From Lottia gigantea (lineage: Eukaryota > Mollusca > Gastropoda > Lottiidae), in the NCBI RefSeq assembly GCF_000327385.1, contig NW_008709640.1, positions 153,539 through 217,538 of the forward strand: a stretch of 64,000 bases of DNA, given 5' to 3'. Shown here in pieces: positions 27,301 through 38,029 of the stretch; positions within the stretch are counted from its first letter, which is position 1, and each line of letters opens with the position of its first letter. The position numbers and the translations under genes were made by a program. Below the pieces are notes generated by a model that was given only the letters and a program-made list of their open reading frames with translations, was not told the origin of the DNA and did no database searches.

Positions 27301-30300
27301 CAACCGGAATATTGAGTAAAAATGACGTAGTTAAGGTTGCCAAACTTTCACATGCCGATCAAGAATCAAACCCCACTAATTCGTTGGACATAACAATTCA
27401 AATAATGTCATTCAAATGCTCCAACCCATTGTGCTACAGCCTTCCTCAATCATTTTCTTTATGTTTATATTTCAGGACCCTGCTGTATCATCTGTAATGT
27501 TTGTATCACGTGATGCTACCATGATAACACCAGATTCTAGTAGAACACCACTACCAACAGGAGAAAGTCAAGTTAATCTAGATAATGTTGATAATGACTA
27601 TGTTAGAGATTTACAAGAAAAATGTAATTTATTGTATGTATATTTTATAGTTTTCTTATATTCAATCAGAAATTCTCCATGAGTTTCTAACAGTTGGCAT
27701 TTTGTTTTACTTTTCGAGTCCTTGCGATTTGCCATTGCCATTATAAGCTCTTGTTTGGTAATAAGTAAAATTATTTACATAAGTATGATTTATCAAATAC
27801 ATAATTTCTTTGAAGACAGTTAATTTGTTTTTGGTTGCCAAAAATTGGAATGTATTTATCTTGTTTACTCTCCATTTTTAGACATAAGAATTTAGAAGAA
27901 TCTACTAAGAAACATGAAGATCAGTTAAGGTATTGGAATATAAATTTTCTTTCACACTTTTAAAATATGTAAAAAGCTGCTAACCTAATTTCCATTTTTT
28001 TGTGCTGCCAACCTTTAATAGCCTAAAGGACTGATAAAGAAGATTAAAATTCCATCTGCCTGGTGATCTATTGCTATCTTGTGCTGTCTTTATGATTTTT
28101 ATTGCAGACACAACACAGTTGTTATGATGGGAATGCAAGAGACAATCAATGGTTTACAAAGAGAATTATCTACCCTTGGTAAAGCTCCACGATCTCGCTC
28201 TATTACACCATCATTCCCGGTAGGCCTATAAACCTTTCTTATTTTGTTCAGTTCCATGTTAAAAGTGGTTAACTTGAGAATGTAGTGTCATGCTTATTGT
28301 TATCCATGAAACACAATAATTTCCAATAGATCAGCTGTTAGTGCTCACTTTTTACTATCTGTATCACCTTTCAGAATTTAAATCTGACTTCAAGTTCTTT
28401 TGCATTTTAACCAAAAGTTAACTAACTTATATCAGTTGAAAGAACTTTGATCTTTCCTAGAGAGTGCCTGCAGCTCATGTCACTTACTTTGATTTGTCAC
28501 AAGATTCATGTAATTTTTTGTAGTTGAACCAAGCCCCATCACCAGATACATCTATTATGTTTACAAGATTAGATGCTGAACGAAATGCCAAAATAATGAA
28601 GAAAGCTGTTAATGATGAGAAACTTGATCAAAATATATATAAGGTTTGTTTTGGTGCTCTTTCTTCTTAAGTTATTGGATTCAAACCTATGCCAAAACCA
28701 GATGAGAAGATATCAGCAGTTTATATATCCCTTCAAAATGTTTGGTCAAGGGACTTACATTGAAAAACTGAGGCCCACACTGTACAAATTAAAGATCCCT
28801 TAACAGCTGGAAATCAAAACAGGGTAGGCTAATGTTAAAAATTTACCTTACTAGATCTTTTACTTTCAAACTTTATCAGAAGTCTATCAACCAATATTTG
28901 TCAATATGCCAATATTAGATACCTGATTTCCTGGCGATTGAGCCTGTCCACATGAGCAACATTCCAAATTTCCATATGGCTCATGATATACATTTTAGGA
29001 AGCTGTATCTCAGATGGATAAATATATCAGTTTACCTGCTCAAAGATTAGGACATCTTGTTCGAAAGTATATTCATCATAATCGTATGAAATATATAGAA
29101 GGTAAATACATGTACCCTGTTATTATGTTTATCTTTTTAAAAAAAATGGAGATTAGCCATAAATGTTTGATGCTAAAGTTAGGTACCTTGAAAATGTATC
29201 TGATTCTATATAATTTAATTAAACCAGTACACTAAAGTTGGTGTGAATGTGATCCACCATCTTTCAGGTGGTAAAGACAGATTTTTTATTTTTAAGAAAA
29301 TATACAGAAGAATGTAAATTTAGATGATGGAGTTTTTGAAGTTCTAGATAAGATGGAAGGTCTTCAAAATGAGGTGAGATTTGTATCTGTAAAATTTTCA
29401 AGAGGCATTTTCAATTTGAAGATCTACAGTTCTGTACTTTTTTGTTATGTATCACTTTAAAGTAACCTTTTTATTTAGATCAGGATCATTTATGGCTTCT
29501 TTCTGTATCATTTCAATTTTCAGTCAGATGTCTATGGTTACATTAACTATAAAAATTCTAAACCATATGTATGTTGTAAAGATCATAAAGCTGAATAAAT
29601 ATCTTTGGGCCCTTGTGATGGCTACTTCCACTACTCTTAATTTTAGTGAAATTACTCATAACAAAATCAAGTCATTATAATAACAAGTCATGTTTTGGTC
29701 AATTACCTTGTTAAAAAATTCTAAATATTGGATTATGTTTACTGGGCGTTATTAATTATATTACATAATATTATATCATAATCATATTGAACTGTGATAT
29801 AACATCATTATACCCCAATATAAGATTAACTTTCTTAATCCTAGAGACAAAACCTTTTATTCACTTCAGTTCTCACTCTGAGTTCATCTGACACATACCT
29901 GTTTATTGTATGTGTTCAGTTTTGTGTCTTTGAGAGAAAAGGACAAAATGGAGTGTCCTGCTAAAAGGAGGGTTCACTTTGGAGTAAGAAATTATTTTGT
30001 ATGTGTAATTCAAGATTTTGATTCCAGTTTTGGACAGTTAAGCGACATGAATTCTTGGCTATCTTTGGTTGCAGGCTTAATGGATACATACATCCAGCTC
30101 ACAACACCTTTCATGTTTTTCTTTTCTAGAGAGCTAAGAGATGGGCTGAGAAAATGGATTCTATGGGATCAGAGAGATTACGTATGGCTAATTTATTAAT
30201 GGAAACATTAGATAGTATAGAAAATGAATCTGGAATATTTCTAATTAAACCAATGTATTCATATCGTAGCAGGTCAGTCTGTTAAATAGTTTTTTTGGAG

Positions 30301-32685
30301 ATTTAAAAGGTTTTTCAGCTCTTTTGACATGGACAAATATTTTTGTTGTTCGGATGGGACAATAAACCTAAGTTCTGTTTGCTATAGGCTGTGATCCATT
30401 GACAGTTGTAAATTGCCATCTCTTTTTATTTTCATTTTCCTAATATTTTACTGTAGAGATCTACAACAGAAATATAATGGTAAATTAAGTCGACCTATCA
30501 AGTCTAGAAAAGCTAAATCAGCTGTTGGTTTAATAGACAATCAGAGTACACAGGGACCTGTTAATACACCAGCCTCTAATGTTAGAAATATACACAGAGA
30601 GATTACATTACAAGTATGTAATTTCAGTCTAGCAGGGTAGGGGTGCAAGTCATTGTGTCCAAACCACGTCCCCATTTGTCATGCTTCCTTGATACCCTGG
30701 TAATACAAGTGAGAGACATTACGTATTCATAGCTAAATATTATCCTATCAAAATTTGCCCTGCTGTTCTGCTAGTAAAATCTTGGCCAATCAAAACAAAG
30801 TACTCCTTATGACGCTTTGATAAAATGTTTTCATTACTATGAATGGTTCAGAATATAATACTGCACCAATTGAAATAGCACTAATCTCAATTCCATGCCC
30901 ACAAACCGCAATGTAGTGTGTGTAGTTAATAAGACCATGTCAAAACCCTTATTCATGATAAGATTGCGTGCAAGATAGTGAACATATAGGGAATTTTTGA
31001 TTGGTGAACAAAAGTATGCAAATTATGTTTATAGTTTGGAGGTATTGGACAAATTATAGTGATACTAGAGTTTTGTTTTAGAGTAGAGAATCGACTTATC
31101 AAGTTCCTGTAATTAATAAAAGAGCATTTGAAGGACCTGATGGCATAGGTTTGTCAGGAACAGGAGTAGCTGGTGCTGCTGGAAATTGGGTTGGTAATTC
31201 CTCTACTGCAACATGGAATGTAAGTTCTCCTTTTTTGTACAAGACACAGTGTGTCACTTTTGACAATTTTGAATATGGAACCAGGCTCTCTAAAGCAATA
31301 ATAGATGCGTCAGAGGGTTCTCTGTGTTGCTGTAATGAGTTTGTTTTGTTGCAGGTGAACTTATCTCAGTCAAGACCATCAAAAGATGACAGTAGTAATT
31401 TCCACAATACACCAAGAATATTAGAACTAGATATTAATAGAATGTTGATAGGGCAGAATAACATCAGGTAGGTTTTAATTTTATCAAATATTTACTTCTG
31501 CTACCTACCAGTAGTACTGATATATTGAACTTATATCAGGGCACAATTATCAAAGGCTTACTAGTGTCTTTTGATTTTTTGTATCTATTTTTGTATTGCT
31601 TTGAGAACTAACTTTCAGTTATGGAAATAATGGAGTAATGGCTGGGAGTTTGACCTACTACTATGCACCTTATGGAATATTTGTCAGGACATTGCCAGTT
31701 ATGTCTTTTCAATGTCAAGGAAATCGCAGTTGTGAGGCACAAAGTTGGAAGCACAGATATTAAGGATTTTTTCCGTAAAATTATATTGATGTAAAAAGAT
31801 GTGAATTATATTTCAGCACTAGATTATCCTACCCACTAACAGATGATAGACTTACTAATGCTACACAGAATACATTGAGAACATATGTTACTGTTAATAG
31901 ACCAGCAGTACAACCTAAAACTCCAGGTATTTAATATATATAAGATTTCCAGCAAAATTGAACATTTTTTATAATTTTTATGTGCTTGTCAGTGAACATA
32001 CTCATTACTTGACTGCGTTAGTTATCTTTCTTGTATCATGGAAGTTTGTAAAAGAAGCAATTTGATTGGATTGTACACTAGAGAATAAAGCCATTCAGAG
32101 GCCTTGACATAAATTTTGTGAACAAAGTATTTCTGCAAAGGGCTCAGATTGGCTATTTTAGCTAGTGTACAACCCAATCAAGTCGCTGCATTCCGTGATA
32201 AAGGAATAGTGTTGGTAAGAGGTTGACATTGTGAACATGAGCCAGAATGTGCTTACAATTTCAATTTTTTTTTTTTCAATGTCAGGTTTGAAAGATTCTA
32301 GTGCTCCACCTTCTACGCCACAACCTGTAGCTATTAGTGCCGGTAATGGTGTTAGAAATATTGATAACAGTCCACCTAAATTACCTAGTACCCCTCCCTT
32401 ACCACCAATAAATACAAACAGAAATTTATCAGGTATGTGTTCTAGTCTGTTGTAGAATTTGTATACATGGTGATTAAGATTGACTGTTGAGAAGTTTTTA
32501 TACTTTAGAGCCATTGTGACAAAAAAAACTTTTGCCTTTCAGTATATTTCTTATTATTAATTATGATCATTTGTTAATTATCTTTTTTTCTTACAGCTTC
32601 ATCTTCCAGACAGTCCCCTACATCAGAAATGAAACCAAAACGTATAACATCAGGTTTTACAGCTACTACTTCAGATGATGACTAG
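6347..32685 (+). CDS. Large coiled-coil protein of unknown family, 40 coding exons
   Basis: Forty GT–AG exons join without a frame break from ATG 6347 to TAG 32683-32685, followed by AATAAA at 32691. They give 4803 nt, about 1600 aa. Residues 1-357 are mostly helical coiled coil. Residues 358-470 are Ser-rich, including SSRQDSRAASRNSGASKSK. About 488-630 is coiled coil again (AELEDKLQVTLARMNRKVQ). About 632-760 is a compact helical segment, and 760-933 is acidic and disordered. About 1203-1300 is a conserved-looking block (FTRLDAERNAKIMKKAVNDE and LPAQRLGHLVRKYIHHNRMK). The last 250 residues are Ser/Pro/Thr-rich. There is no signal peptide or membrane segment, so a cytoskeletal or ciliary location would be a guess. 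I do not recognise the family. An alternative first exon (16323-16406) could produce a version lacking the first 357 residues. It is also possible that two adjacent genes are being joined here across the 10464-17652 intron, although the phase agrees. Confidence 0.75.
7799..7845. repeat. Small intronic inverted repeat
   Basis: GAACACAACTTT near 7799 and AAAGTTGTGTTC near 7833 are perfect inverted copies around a loop of about 21 nt, inside the intron between exons 5 and 6. A second GGAACACGATTTT just upstream (from 7759) is a diverged copy of the left arm. It may be a remnant of a small foldback element. Confidence 0.5.
9690..9890 (-). mobile_element. tRNA-derived SINE copy (reverse orientation)
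   Basis: Read on the minus strand from 9890, an A-box-like GAGCCTCAGTGGC (9871-9883) and a B-box-like AGGTTTCTCCCTG (9832-9845) are about 30 nt apart. A core follows: GGATGAGACAATAAATCGAA, then CCCTGTGTGCTACAGGCTATG (9722-9783 reversed). The same core occurs in + orientation at 30352-30412. The layout of pol III head plus central domain is that of animal SINEs. The copy lies in the intron between exons 8 and 9. Confidence 0.6.
10543..11418 (+). repeat. Minisatellite of two alternating unit types
   Basis: About 870 bp built from two related units, both starting ATGATTGAGATT. One continues TTTTATT (19 nt); the other continues TTGTAACTGAAAT or GTGTAACTGAATT (25 nt). Occasional units carry ATGGATGAG or ATAGATGAG variants. 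The 19- and 25-nt units alternate in the middle, giving a 44-nt higher-order period. Towards the 3' end only the 25-nt unit is repeated. It lies in the large intron after exon 10. Confidence 0.95.
11798..12560 (+). repeat. 15-bp minisatellite in two blocks
   Basis: The unit is approximately TTGCTCTATTCTCAG or CAGCTCTACTCTCAG, repeated from about 11798 to 12175. It resumes from about 12241 to 12560 after a 65-bp unrelated break. The most regular part is 12360-12450 (TTGCTCTATTCTCAC, TAACTCTATTCTCAG). Because 15 is a multiple of three, open frames run through it; these are not genes. Confidence 0.9.
13243..14542 (+). CDS. Myb/SANT-like DNA-binding protein, nested in an intron
   Basis: Two exons (13243-13689 and 14066-14542) join in phase 0 to give 307 aa. 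Residues 6-90 (AANWTNAEVEKLVEIWAE, then RPAAQCRVKIKNLKSSYTKL) fit the trihelix-type Myb/SANT-like fold (Myb_DNA-bind_4). Both the first-helix Trp and the QCR.K.KNLK recognition helix are present. An acidic linker (DDDEDDYETE) and a basic patch GKRKR follow. A C-terminal coiled coil (KKLDKLETTFQEGILTLQQQ, RKFYMECEERRLKFFAELEE) probably dimerises. This architecture is common in invertebrate nuclear proteins, some of them derived from Harbinger transposons. No transposase or terminal repeats were seen next to it. An AATAAA lies near 14718. It sits in the same orientation as the host gene, between its exons 10 and 11. Confidence 0.85.
14543..16322 (+). other. Intronic sequence after the nested gene
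   Basis: This is the 3' flank of the nested gene (poly(A) signal near 14718) followed by about 1.6 kb of AT-rich sequence. I see no exon, RNA gene or recognisable repeat in it. Confidence 0.4.
16323..16406 (+). other. Probable alternative first coding exon of the coiled-coil gene
   Basis: ATG at 16323 opens 28 codons (MSTKVVAYTDLRTTIDNNPP...) ending in a good donor, AAAAAG|GTATGT, in phase 0. That phase matches exon 11 at 17653. No in-phase acceptor precedes the ATG, so it does not work as an internal exon. A transcript starting here would drop the first 357 residues. A TATAAATA at 16298-16305 is probably too close to the ATG to serve it. Confidence 0.5.
17653..23795 (+). other. Coiled-coil gene, exons 11-21
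   Basis: Exons: 17653-17700, 18603-18695, 20539-20583, 20751-20772 (22 nt), 20959-21086, 21353-21406, 21521-21637, 22077-22196, 22594-22725, 23135-23197, 23412-23795. They cover a Ser-rich linker, a second coiled-coil stretch, and the 128-residue helical segment of exon 21 (PEDKLPAYQQKILETVRLAL, VSRRLLEEKELELRHLLDS). Exon 21 uses the less common donor GAG|GTTTGT. Confidence 0.78.
19056..19385 (+). repeat. Minisatellite, roughly 36-40-bp unit, degenerate
   Basis: About eight to nine copies of a unit resembling TCACACAACCTCATGTTAGA followed by ACCAGGGATTTGT. Several copies lack part of the unit or carry substitutions. It lies in the intron between exons 12 and 13. Open frames on both strands here are by-products of the repeat. 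Confidence 0.85.
24078..24100 (+). repeat. Short GAA microsatellite
   Basis: Interrupted AGAAGAAGAAGTAGAAGAAG tract inside the intron between exons 21 and 22. Confidence 0.7.
27265..27445 (-). mobile_element. tRNA-like SINE head (reverse orientation)
   Basis: On the minus strand, TGTAGCACAATGGGTTGGAG (around 27420-27440) resembles a pol III A-box. A B-box-like GGGGTTTGATTCTTG (27359-27373) lies about 50 nt on. The spacing and the general head structure fit a tRNA-derived SINE. The rest of the copy is not clearly related to the core at 9722-9783. It lies in the intron before exon 28. Confidence 0.45.
30352..30412 (+). mobile_element. SINE central-domain fragment
   Basis: GGATGGGACAATAAACCTAA, then TTGCTATAGGCTGTGATCCA, then TTGACAGTT aligns along its whole length with the reversed core at 9722-9783, at roughly three of four bases. 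It lies in the intron between exons 34 and 35. The head is not recognisable here. Confidence 0.55.
32020..32240. mobile_element. Foldback/MITE-like element, copy 3
   Basis: The left arm (about 32059-32100, TTTGATTGGATTGTACACTA) pairs with the right arm (about 32142-32180, TAGTGTACAACCCAATCAAG). Weaker pairing extends outward to TCTTGTATCATGG and its counterpart CCGTGATAAAGG. It shares ATTGGCTATTTTAGCTAG and TTGACATTGTGAA with the copies at 1540 and 3500. Its right end lies about 45 bp before the acceptor of exon 39 of the coiled-coil gene. Confidence 0.65.
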
Positions 32686-33158
32686 ATTTGTAATAAACTA
32701 AATATCTTGCAAAACCACATTTAATGATTATGGAACTCTATACATTACCATTTCAGCATTCCGTCTGTCCAGCTCTTTATTTTTATAGCTGTTCAATGCG
32801 TTTATTGTGATATTTTGTTGTTAAATATATATTATATACCAGAATATTTATTACATGTAAAGAATTGTCTGTGTTTTATTTTCGATAATTCCCGAATCCG
32901 CACTGTACTTTGCCCTCTTTACCAGTGGCAACAAAAACCAGTAGAATTTCTCTTAAAAGATTTAATAGTACTCTATATAATTTATCTTATAAACAAATTC
33001 AATAACAAAACAAATAGTATTAAAAAATAATTTCATAGCACTTCCATTTGCAATAAAAAATTAACATAAGGTTTTAAAATTTCCTTCATGCTGAGCTAAA
33101 AATAACTAAGGTTAATGCCTTCTAAAGCAGAGTTGGCAGCATAAAAAGTAACAGCTGG
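32686..33158. other. Convergent 3' flanks
   Basis: This 473-bp gap separates the stop of the coiled-coil gene (+) from that of the CARD gene (-). An AATAAA at 32691 serves the former. Several TTTATT (AATAAA on the minus strand), for example near 32775 and 32876, could serve the latter, so the two mRNAs may overlap. No other feature seen. Confidence 0.5.
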
Positions 33159-36100
33159 TCAATGAAGCGTTTCTTGATCTGAGATATGGTTCCTTTGCCT
33201 GCAATACAGAAATATGCAAGTCTCATTTTCAGTTGATAGCAATCAATATCACATTTCAAAATAAAACATTAGGTTAACCTACCATGATCAACATACCAGG
33301 ACAGTACAAACATTTAATATTGATCTGTCAATGCGTTCTTATTTAATTGCATGCAAACCAGACAGATTTTCATTCAGACAATAATAAGGCGTGTTCCTAT
33401 CAGCAAAATCTTTCCACATGGCAGAAATTAATGTCCAAAAGTACATAGTTAATTCACAAACCATCAGTCATGACCATGACAAATGTCAATAGTTCAGAAA
33501 GTATGCGTTTGTTGAAATGGGAATTAGGAGCTGTCAGGTAGTTAAGAAAATATTTTAACCACCATATTCCTGTTAAACAGAACCTCATACTTACAATTCA
33601 TTAAAAGCTTTTCTTCTACCATGATGATGTTGTTGTTGAAGTGATTTAGGTGAAGGTGAGTTTTCTACATCTTGGCTTGGATCAATCTGAATATAAATTT
33701 AATAATTTTTATTTCTTGAAAGGGCAATAAATACCAGCATATTTTGCACAAGGCTGGAATCTTTAAATCAAACAAAATCTGTAAATATTTGCATTGCTTT
33801 AGGTTAATGAGATAACCTCTATACTTTGCCACATAGGCCCCACTACAACTCCAAGAAGATTAAACCAAGTTGAAAAATCTGAAATCTTGATCAGAAATGC
33901 AGATATATTGTTTTGATTGTAAACTGTATATACCTGTGGCTGTACATGAGATCCTGAGTTTTCTTTCACACTCCTTTTCCTAACTGAAATACAAAAATAA
34001 TGGCAAAGTCAGTATCACAGCAATAATTGTCTAATGCTTTATAATCTAGCCAAAGAGTAGACATGAGAGTATGTCCTACTCGACAAACTTCAGTTAGGGA
34101 AATAAGTCTGAGGATTGCACTCTGAAACTGTAACAAAATGTACTGATTGTTTTACCATTTCTAAGCCAAATTTGTGTTTACACATGGACAAATGGACGAA
34201 TAATTTAATATAAACAAAGCTGTACCTTTATGCCAATCAGTTAAATCCCTTTGACAAATTTCATATTCACTTTCATATATTCTTAATCCTAGCATTATGT
34301 CTTTAAGTTTAAAATATTGTAAAACCCTAGGTGTTATTAACCTAGACTGTATTGATGTTAATAATTCTCCTGATTGATACAACCTCCATATATCATTTAA
34401 ATCCTCCATAGATTGAAATTTTAATTTAAATTTCACACTTCCACGATTAATTCCTATCACTTCCCCATGACGACACAGTATTTTCAGAGTGTTCATTATT
34501 TCCATTGAGTCTTTGATAACAGTGTTCGTAGATTCTAGTTCTTTACGAAACTGTTCAAAAGCAGAAGCACTCTGATCCCGACGTCTGATATTCTTATAAG
34601 CGTTTTTAGACATCATTAATATTTGTTCTTCCACTTCTTGACAAGTACAGGTTGGAGGAGTTGTATTTGTTGGAATTATTTTATCCACATCTAAACTAAT
34701 ATTCATTTCTCCTAAAATATATCAATTCATCAAAATATTATTCAACATTAGAGTTAAAGATTGTTACAGCTTCAATCTAGCTATAGGATTATCAGTTGAA
34801 AAAGTGGTCTGTTCTACCTGTTGGCCATTGAGAATAATAGTCTAGACAAATACCAAAACAATATCTTGAAGGGATTATATATGACATACATCAGCAGCAT
34901 AAAATGAAATGAATGGAGTGTTACACCCTATTCTTCTGCACCTAATTGAACCAATGAGCTGCAGCCTAATATAAGACTCCCATTTAAGCAAAATGAGAGA
35001 TTCCTTCTTGGCTTAAGCATGACTAGATTTTAGCAATACATGTATTTCAATACTTACTCTGTTGTCTTTTTCTTTTCTTTTTCTTGGCTTTCGAAGGTGG
35101 TTCTAACAGATTGGCTAAATACTCTTGTAGTGTTTTCCGCAATGACTTGGTGAAAACAAAGAATGCTCTATCAGATTTCAGCACCAGATTATTTAATAGT
35201 TCTTCATTGACAGATTCTCTTGTGGACTTTTTCTTGATCCTACTGACGTCTGCTGTGGTTAAAATCTTTCCTGCTATCATATCATTAAATATGTCGTCTG
35301 GTATCATATTTTCTACTAAGGTATCTCGATGTTTCTGTATCTTCTGTTTGTGTTGAGCAGTCATAACTTCTTCAGCTAAAAAGAAAAAATTCTTTCAGTT
35401 ATTCACAAATTTTACCTGCTTTCATAGTCTAGCACAGTTCAATTCAAAACAGTAATTTTGATTTAGATACATGTAAAGTTTAATACGGTTTCTATTACCA
35501 GACCAATATGTATAAAAATATCTTTGCTTAATCACAATGAGTTTCTAGTTCAGTTGGCTGAGCCAATTTGGCTACCAATTGTGACCCTTATTAGTTAGAA
35601 CAACAGAGAAGCAATGTAAACCCCACATACTCTGTGAATTGCACAATTTCTTCATATAAATATACTTTATTCCATAGGTCAGTTAACATCATTGAACAAT
35701 TTTAATATCAAAGTGACTCTTTAACATAAGAATTTTGTGTGAAACCTTAAAAAAATTGAATCAAAAACATCTTTTAATGCCCAAAAATATGCTACTGTGC
35801 TTTAGACTTTAAGAATATAAAATTTAAATCTTTTGCTTGAAATTAATATTCTATTTAAAATATACTATAACAAATTTAATATTTAAGGTAGTGGACCACA
35901 GCCATATACACCCTTCACGGCATGCGGATGGTAAAAACGAAACATCCATTTTAAGTTTCATCAAAATCGGTTGAAAACTAAGAGAGTAATAGCATATTCA
36001 AGATTTTGGGGAAGGGCAATAACTCTGCTTCTAACGGTTGAAAATTCGAACTTGTTCTTTGCTTTATGAATATGTATACACATACCGAATTTCATTTGAT

Positions 36101-37611
36101 TCCATCAAAAAATCTAGTTTTTAGAGCGTTGACAAGCAAATGTTGACGGACGGGGGTGCCTACAATATACGTCCACAAAGAGTGATGTGGGCGTATAATA
36201 AAAACTAATACGCCATGGTAAACAACTGACTGATAAAGTTAAATATAGAGTACCAATATGTAAAAAAAAATATCTGGTTAAACAATAGTGTCAAATAACT
36301 CAAGAGGGGCTGACTGAATAGACCCCTTTAAAAGCTAAGCTTTAATAGTTCAGCCCACTGATAACTGCTAATATAGTCATTGACCCTTGGTATTAGTTAC
36401 CATGACACTACAATAGAATGTGATATACTATATAAAGAAATATACCGTTAGCTATACACTATCTCTAGTATCTGTTATTATCTACCTGAATATTTCAACT
36501 CTTTATGTGAGTGAAATGAGGATATCTTATTAAATAACTTTAACCATTAAATTATTATTATAAATTTCTCTTAAAATTTTGGATAATCAGCTGATTTTTT
36601 ACTTTTAACTTGATTGATATATAAAATAAGATAACACGAGGGTTTGATATACCACTAAAACTAAGAGTTTTGTGATAACACTATAGCAAATGTCCGTAAG
36701 CTATTTACAGCTAGATTTATGTGATAATAATGTCATAAAGCGCCAAGTAGACATGCAAGAACCACAGGCATTTGATTGAAGTTTGGAATGCTGCACATCA
36801 TCATCATTGCCAACAGATACACATTAAAAGTTTGAAAACCTCAACATCCTACCCTTCAGTTTAGATAACATGGGAGTAAAAAGAAAAAAACTTTGTGTGT
36901 CAAGCACAATTTGAAATAATAAACTATCATACCTTCATCTTCTTCTGATGATGATTTATCAGACACATTATTACTGTCACTATCATCATTATCGGACTGG
37001 ATAGAGGTGTCCAATTTATTCTTTATTCTATTAAATGACTCCTGAACATTAGGGCTACAGTCTTTCCTAGATCTTCTATTATTGTTTGAATTGGACGGTG
37101 ATGATGCTACAGAGGAATTTCCCTTCAAAGCTCCTTTAAGTTCTTTCAATTTTTGTTCCAGGGTTTCTCTTTCTTTTTTTCTATCGTACTCAGATTTCTC
37201 CTTCTCTAACCGTTTGATTTCATTACGGAGCTCATCAGTATCAGAATTATCAGCCATAATACATTGTATTTGAAACTCGTCTGATAACTTTTGCTTTAAG
37301 ATGTCAAATCCTGCAACAGAAATTATATATTATACAAACAACTTTCAAGTTAGAAAGACATTTAATTAAAGTACTGATTTACATTTTATGTCTTATTAAT
37401 TTGGCCATAACTTGCATTTCAATTTAGTAGAAAAGGCACCATAAAACAGACATGTTTGTTGATGATAAAATTTGCTATGATGCAAACTAAAATTACTAAT
37501 TGTAAAGTTTAATAAATTTGTAAAATGAAATGGAGTTTTACATCCTACTTGATGTTGCAAGATTAGATTCTAAAAACAAAAAACAGATATCAAACCTGAA
37601 GGCAAATCCAT
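33159..37611 (-). CDS. CARD plus TRADD-N-like adaptor protein
   Basis: Six exons on the minus strand: 37596-37611 (a 16-nt first exon, MDLPS), 36933-37310, 35058-35375, 34226-34711, 33934-33983, 33595-33686, and the terminal 33159-33198. That makes seven segments with the stop, totalling 1380 nt and 459 aa. All junctions agree in phase. Residues about 25-70 form a charged coiled coil. Residues about 139-222 (QKIQKHRDTLVENMIPDDIF, VLKSDRAFFVFTKSLRKTL, QEYLANLLE) match the CARD pattern. Residues about 310-395 (SVKFKLKFQSMEDLNDIWRL, YQSGELLTSIQSRLITPRVL) resemble the TRADD N-terminal domain. The C-terminal tail has QQQHHHGRRK. CARDs mediate homotypic assembly in death and immune signalling, and TRADD-N recruits TRAFs. 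An adaptor role is inferred. A start at 37257 is possible, but the frame is open upstream and joins the 16-nt exon cleanly. Confidence 0.78.
35885..36200 (+). repeat. Dispersed mollusc-type repeat in an intron
   Basis: The segment contains AAGTTTCATCAAAATCGGTT, GGGCAATAACTCTGCTTCTA, GAAAATTCGAACTTG and ACCGAATTTCATTTGATTCC, ending in GACGGACGGGGGTGCC. From memory, this order of motifs recurs in bivalve and gastropod genomes as an abundant short dispersed repeat. No coding sequence. It lies in the intron between exons 2 and 3 of the CARD gene. Class (SINE or MITE) not determined. Confidence 0.55.
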
Positions 37612-38029
37612 TGTTTTTTTTTCTTTATCTTTTGGCAAAATTTAAATTCTCAAGTTAACACATTCAGACACAAATAATCATCTACCACCTTACTTGAACT
37701 CACTCAAGTGAATGAATCAGTGAATGACTAGGACAGGTATTCACTAAGCTTCTACTGGATCACAATCATGTGATGTGGAGTATTTGGGTCGTTGTGTCTT
37801 GGGTATGTTATTGTTAGAACGATACGACTCGATCATTGAGTGTCAAGCTATGATTGACTCGAATCACCGTATCTTATATTCTGACAGAATTGTGATCATA
37901 ACAGAATAACAAACATGAACAATTTATCAAAACTTACCACAAATATGTCCTTTTTCATCTCGATAGAATTATTATTACGTAAAAATGAAACAAACAATAT
38001 CCGATTCGTAAGAACCGCCAACAACCAAG
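37612..38029. promoter_or_regulatory. Probable promoter region, possibly bidirectional
   Basis: The 418-bp gap separates the start of the CARD gene (-) from an open frame on +. It contains a run of ATCACAATCATGTGATGTGG and ATTGAGTGTCAAGC with imperfect symmetry. It ends in CAACCAAGATGGCCGAC (38022-38038), a YY1-like motif in + orientation that spans the ATG of the + frame. The gap is a good place for the CARD gene promoter; the evidence is positional. Confidence 0.35.

Larger units (their letters stand above)
24415..32685 (+). other. Coiled-coil gene, exons 22-40 (acidic middle and C-terminal part)
   Basis: Exons: 24415-24936, 25846-26041, 26297-26330 (34 nt), 26528-26628, 26759-26866, 27032-27081, 27476-27633, 27882-27929, 28108-28219, 28524-28643, 28999-29101, 29297-29373, 30130-30272, 30457-30613, 31082-31219, 31355-31467, 31817-31926, 32286-32432, 32597-32685. 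Exon 22 is a 174-residue acidic, Ser/Thr-rich segment. At exon 33 the nearest AG (29307) would give a stop. The AG at 29295-29296 keeps the frame and was chosen. Confidence 0.78.

Noticed and set aside
30778-31012. Possible foldback element with CCAATCAAAA and TTTTGATTGG ends
   Set aside because: Only about 10-12 bp pair at the ends and no other motif of the foldback family is shared, so chance cannot be excluded.
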